Shown here piece by piece: positions 61,923-64,000 of a stretch of DNA of 64,000 nt (the stretch's first letter is position 1; every line of letters begins with the position of its first letter). The notes under the pieces are model-generated. The model had not been told where the DNA came from, searched no databases, and saw nothing but the letters and a program-made list of their open reading frames with translations. Source of the stretch: Streptococcus mitis (GTDB taxonomy: Bacteria > Bacillota > Bacilli > Lactobacillales > Streptococcaceae); assembly GCF_002005545.1 (NCBI RefSeq), contig NZ_LBMT01000001.1, positions 1,882,301 to 1,946,300 of the forward strand, read 5' to 3'. Made by a program: the position numbers and the translations under genes.

Positions 61923-62471
61923 ATGTCTAAAAAAGTATTATTTATCGTCGGATCACTACGTCAAGGTTCTTTCAACCACCAAATGGCTCTCGAAGCTGAG
62001 AAAGCACTTGCTGGTAAAGCAGAGGTTAGCTACCTTGATTATTCAACCCTTCCTCTCTTCAGCCAAGATTTGGAAGTTCCAACACATCCAGCTGTAGCTG
62101 CTGCTCGTGAAGCAGTTCTCGCTGCGGATGCCATCTGGATTTTCTCTCCAGTCTATAACTTCTCTATCCCTGGTACGGTGAAAAACTTGCTTGACTGGCT
62201 ATCTCGCGCTCTTGACTTGTCTGATACTCGTGGCGCTTCTGCCCTTCAAGACAAGTTTGTCACCGTATCATCTGTAGCCAATGCAGGTCACGATCAACTT
62301 TTCGCTATTTACAAAGACCTCTTGCCATTCATACGTACACAAGTCGTTGGTGACTTTACTGCTGCACGTGTTAACGACTCTGCCTGGGCAGACGGAAAAT
62401 TGGTTCTTGAAGAAACAGTCCTAAACTCACTTGAAAAACAAGCTCAAGACTTGGTCGTAGCAATTCAATAA
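61923..62471 (+). CDS. NADPH-dependent FMN reductase (flavodoxin-like)
   Basis: 182 residues. Flavodoxin fold with FMN phosphate loop GSLRQGSFNHQMA near 9-20 and SPVYNFSIPGTVKNLLDW near 77-94, typical of ArsH/AzoB-type NAD(P)H:FMN oxidoreductases (quinone, azo or chromate reduction). The ATG at 61923 is preferred: AAGGAG lies 7 nt upstream, and the frame before it has no homologous sequence. Cytoplasmic; physiological substrate unknown. Convergent with the PclA-like gene. Confidence 0.9.
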   Translation: MSKKVLFIVGSLRQGSFNHQMALEAEKALAGKAEVSYLDYSTLPLFSQDLEVPTHPAVAAAREAVLAADAIWIFSPVYNFSIPGTVKNLLDWLSRALDLSDTRGASALQDKFVTVSSVANAGHDQLFAIYKDLLPFIRTQVVGDFTAARVNDSAWADGKLVLEETVLNSLEKQAQDLVVAIQ

Positions 62472-62507
62472 AAAATAAAGAATTTTTAAAAGTCTAAATC
62501 AATTATC

Positions 62508-62531
62508 GCCACCTCATAGGGTGGCTTTTTT
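62508..62531 (+). terminator. Terminator of the FMN reductase gene
   Basis: Stem GCCACC / GGTGGC, 6-nt loop, followed by six T. Confidence 0.88.
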
Positions 62532-62570
62532 AGACTCTATCAAGATTCTCAGACAAACATCAGCCATCCA

Positions 62571-62603
62571 AAAAAACCTTGAGCGTTACCACTCAAGGTT
62601 TTT
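62571..62603 (-). terminator. Terminator of the PclA-like gene
   Basis: Stem AAAAACCTTGAG / CTCAAGGTTTTT with an 8-nt loop, A and T runs on both sides, about 104 nt after the stop codon; can act in both directions. Confidence 0.8.
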
Positions 62604-62706
62604 AGCAGTCTTTTCCATCATGGAAAATCGTTCTAAGAATATTCTTTCATTCGATATCTATCACTTATCATCTTCTTTCGAGAAATTAGTGACTGCTTTT
62701 GGCTGA

Positions 62707-64000
62707 TTAATCTTCTTTTCTTCGTCCTACATATAGGCTCAATAGAATACCGCTACCTAAAAGAACAGAGATATAATCAGATTGGCTTCCAGTTTCAGGT
62801 AGTTTGTCCCCATGGTTTTCTTTAACTGTAGTTGGTACTACTGGGTTAGCATTTACTGGAGTTGCTGGTTGAGCCGGTGTTGGTACTACTGGTTGTTCTG
62901 GAACCGCTGGTACTGGTTTAACCGGTACTTCTGGTGTTGGAACAACTGGAGTTGGTTGTACTGGCACTTCTGGTGTCGGTACATTTGGTTTTGGTTGCGC
63001 TGGCACAGATTTAACCGGTACTTCTGGTGTTGGTTGTGCTGGTACTGTTGGAATATCTAATTCTGGTACCTCTTGTACTTCAGGCATTCCTGGCACACCA
63101 CCGTTAAATTCTGGCAATTCGTAAACTGGTGGTTCTGGCATTGCAAACGTTGGTCTTTCTGGTACATTAGGTGTTGGAGGAACTGGTTTGTCATTTGATG
63201 GTGTTACTGGTTTGTCTTGGCATCCACATTTACCATCTTTGCCGTCTTTACCGTCTTTACCGTCGCGACCATCTCTACCATCTTTTCCATCTTTAACAAC
63301 TGTTTTTGTCACAGTTCCGTCAGAATTGATGATTGTAATTGTATGACTACCATCTCCATTATCTTCAACAGAAACTTTTGGTGATTTACCATCTTTACCG
63401 TCTTTAATCACCATTTCTGTCTTACTTCCATCAGGATTAATGATTGTAACAACGTGAGTGCCATCGTTATTATTTTTAACAGTTACAGTTGGTGAAACGC
63501 CATCTTTGCCATCTTTGATAATAGATTTGTATTCACGACCATCAGAATCAACGATTGTTAATGTGTGAGTTCCGTCTCCGTTATCAACGATGTTCGCTTT
63601 TGGTGTTTTACCATCAAAGATTGTAGTTGTCGTTTCTTTACCATCAGTTCCTATTACCTTAATAGTGTGTGAACCATTGTTGTTATCAATAACTTCAAGT
63701 TTTGGTTCTTTACCATCACGAACTGTAGTTGTTGTAGTTGTACCGTCTGAGTTCACAACTGTGATAGTGTGAGTTCCATCTCCGTTAGCCACAACCTTAG
63801 CAGTTGGTGATTTACCGTCACGAACTGTGGTTTCAGAAACAGTACCATTACCGTTTTCTACACGAATAGTGTAAGTACCATCATGGTTGTCTTTAACAGT
63901 CGCTACTGGTGATTTACCATCTTTAATGATCGTTTCAGTAGTTGTTCCGTCCCCATTTAGAACTGAAATCTTATGAGTTCCATTTTGTTCATCAGTTATC
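62707..64000 (-). CDS. PclA-like LPxTG protein, collagen-like, 5' end outside window
   Basis: C-terminal 431 residues of a larger surface protein; the frame is open to base 63999. At least seven units of about 34 residues (DNGDGTHTITVVNSDGT..., each ending (K/R)DGK(S/E/T)P or KDGKDG) lead into a short Gly-x-y collagen-like run (DGRDGRDGKDGKDGKDGK), then CGC, a proline-rich stalk of PVxPTPEVPV type, and LPETG with helix and RRKED tail for sortase. In pneumococcus R6 a collagen-like adhesin PclA lies at this place near the aspC-asnS group. Probably involved in adherence; function here is inferred. Confidence 0.85.
   Translation of the reverse strand, partial: ITDEQNGTHKISVLNGDGTTTETIIKDGKSPVATVKDNHDGTYTIRVENGNGTVSETTVRDGKSPTAKVVANGDGTHTITVVNSDGTTTTTTVRDGKEPKLEVIDNNNGSHTIKVIGTDGKETTTTIFDGKTPKANIVDNGDGTHTLTIVDSDGREYKSIIKDGKDGVSPTVTVKNNNDGTHVVTIINPDGSKTEMVIKDGKDGKSPKVSVEDNGDGSHTITIINSDGTVTKTVVKDGKDGRDGRDGKDGKDGKDGKCGCQDKPVTPSNDKPVPPTPNVPERPTFAMPEPPVYELPEFNGGVPGMPEVQEVPELDIPTVPAQPTPEVPVKSVPAQPKPNVPTPEVPVQPTPVVPTPEVPVKPVPAVPEQPVVPTPAQPATPVNANPVVPTTVKENHGDKLPETGSQSDYISVLLGSGILLSLYVGRRKED
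62868..63060 (-). repeat. Proline-rich stalk repeats
   Basis: Repeats of PTPEVPV(K/Q)P(V/T)P type encode a wall-spanning extended segment between the collagen-like run and the LPETG anchor. Confidence 0.75.

Noticed and set aside
62604..62698. AGCAGTC and GACTGCT flanking the 3' leader of the PclA-like gene
   Set aside because: Only seven base pairs over an 80-nt gap; expected by chance at this scale.
62521..62706. Plus-strand frame of 61 codons after the FMN reductase
   Set aside because: It begins in the T run of a terminator and crosses a second terminator hairpin; no ribosome site.
1..64000. tRNA, rRNA or riboswitch genes
   Set aside because: No tRNA cloverleaf, rRNA stretch or recognisable riboswitch core was seen on either strand; a covariance-model scan would be decisive.

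Overview
The window looks like a chromosome segment of a mitis-group Streptococcus, close to S. pneumoniae (S. mitis, S. pseudopneumoniae or a pneumococcus). The evidence is pneumococcal gene order over long blocks, a choline-binding surface protein, a zmpB metalloprotease locus, YSIRK/LPxTG surface proteins, two BOX elements and a 107-bp RUP-like element. Species cannot be fixed from sequence reading alone. Almost all genes lie on the minus strand; murE and an FMN reductase are the exceptions.

Layout. (1) 1-15.6 kb is a surface and redox block: 3'-truncated glucokinase, choline-binding protein with Excalibur and Ltp-like modules, pabB-pabC fusion, the 6-kb zinc metalloprotease zmpB coupled to a YwlG-like gene, a two-component system (zmpS/zmpR type), and the ccdA-thioredoxin lipoprotein-msrAB extracytoplasmic repair operon. 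(2) 15.7-20.8 kb is a patchwork: a GNAT gene broken by one nonsense codon, nadE-pncB, a small XRE-regulator/membrane-protein operon, a decayed HAD remnant and a GNAT gene. (3) 20.9-46.7 kb is core genome: amino-acid permease, greA, mltG, two GNATs, murC, an uncharacterised gene, Snf2 helicase, patB-metB with a MET-box, AliB-type peptide-binding lipoprotein, divergent murJ/murE, csbD, ppaC, a TrmN6-like methylase with a GIY-YIG gene, an HAD-cyclophilin fusion with cvfD, and rpsF-ssb-rpsR. (4) 46.8-56.1 kb encodes a 3069-residue LPxTG adhesin with CshA-type and MucBP-like modules and eight 48-50-residue tandem repeats. (5) 56.4-64 kb holds the RUP-like element, the operon DUF5590-aspC-VOC-asnS, a BOX element, an MFS transporter behind a 25-codon leader ORF, an FMN reductase, and the C-terminal part of a PclA-like collagen-like LPxTG protein running off the window.

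Shared themes are cell-wall synthesis (murC, murE, murJ, mltG), surface adhesins, extracellular redox repair and methionine metabolism. The signals I rate highest are the leader peptide whose codons form one arm of a hairpin reaching the MFS Shine-Dalgarno, a set of predicted leaderless transcripts (murE, the TrmN6-like gene, DUF5590, pabBC) three of which share a TTGTAA-N17 promoter, and overlapping divergent -35 elements of murJ and murE.
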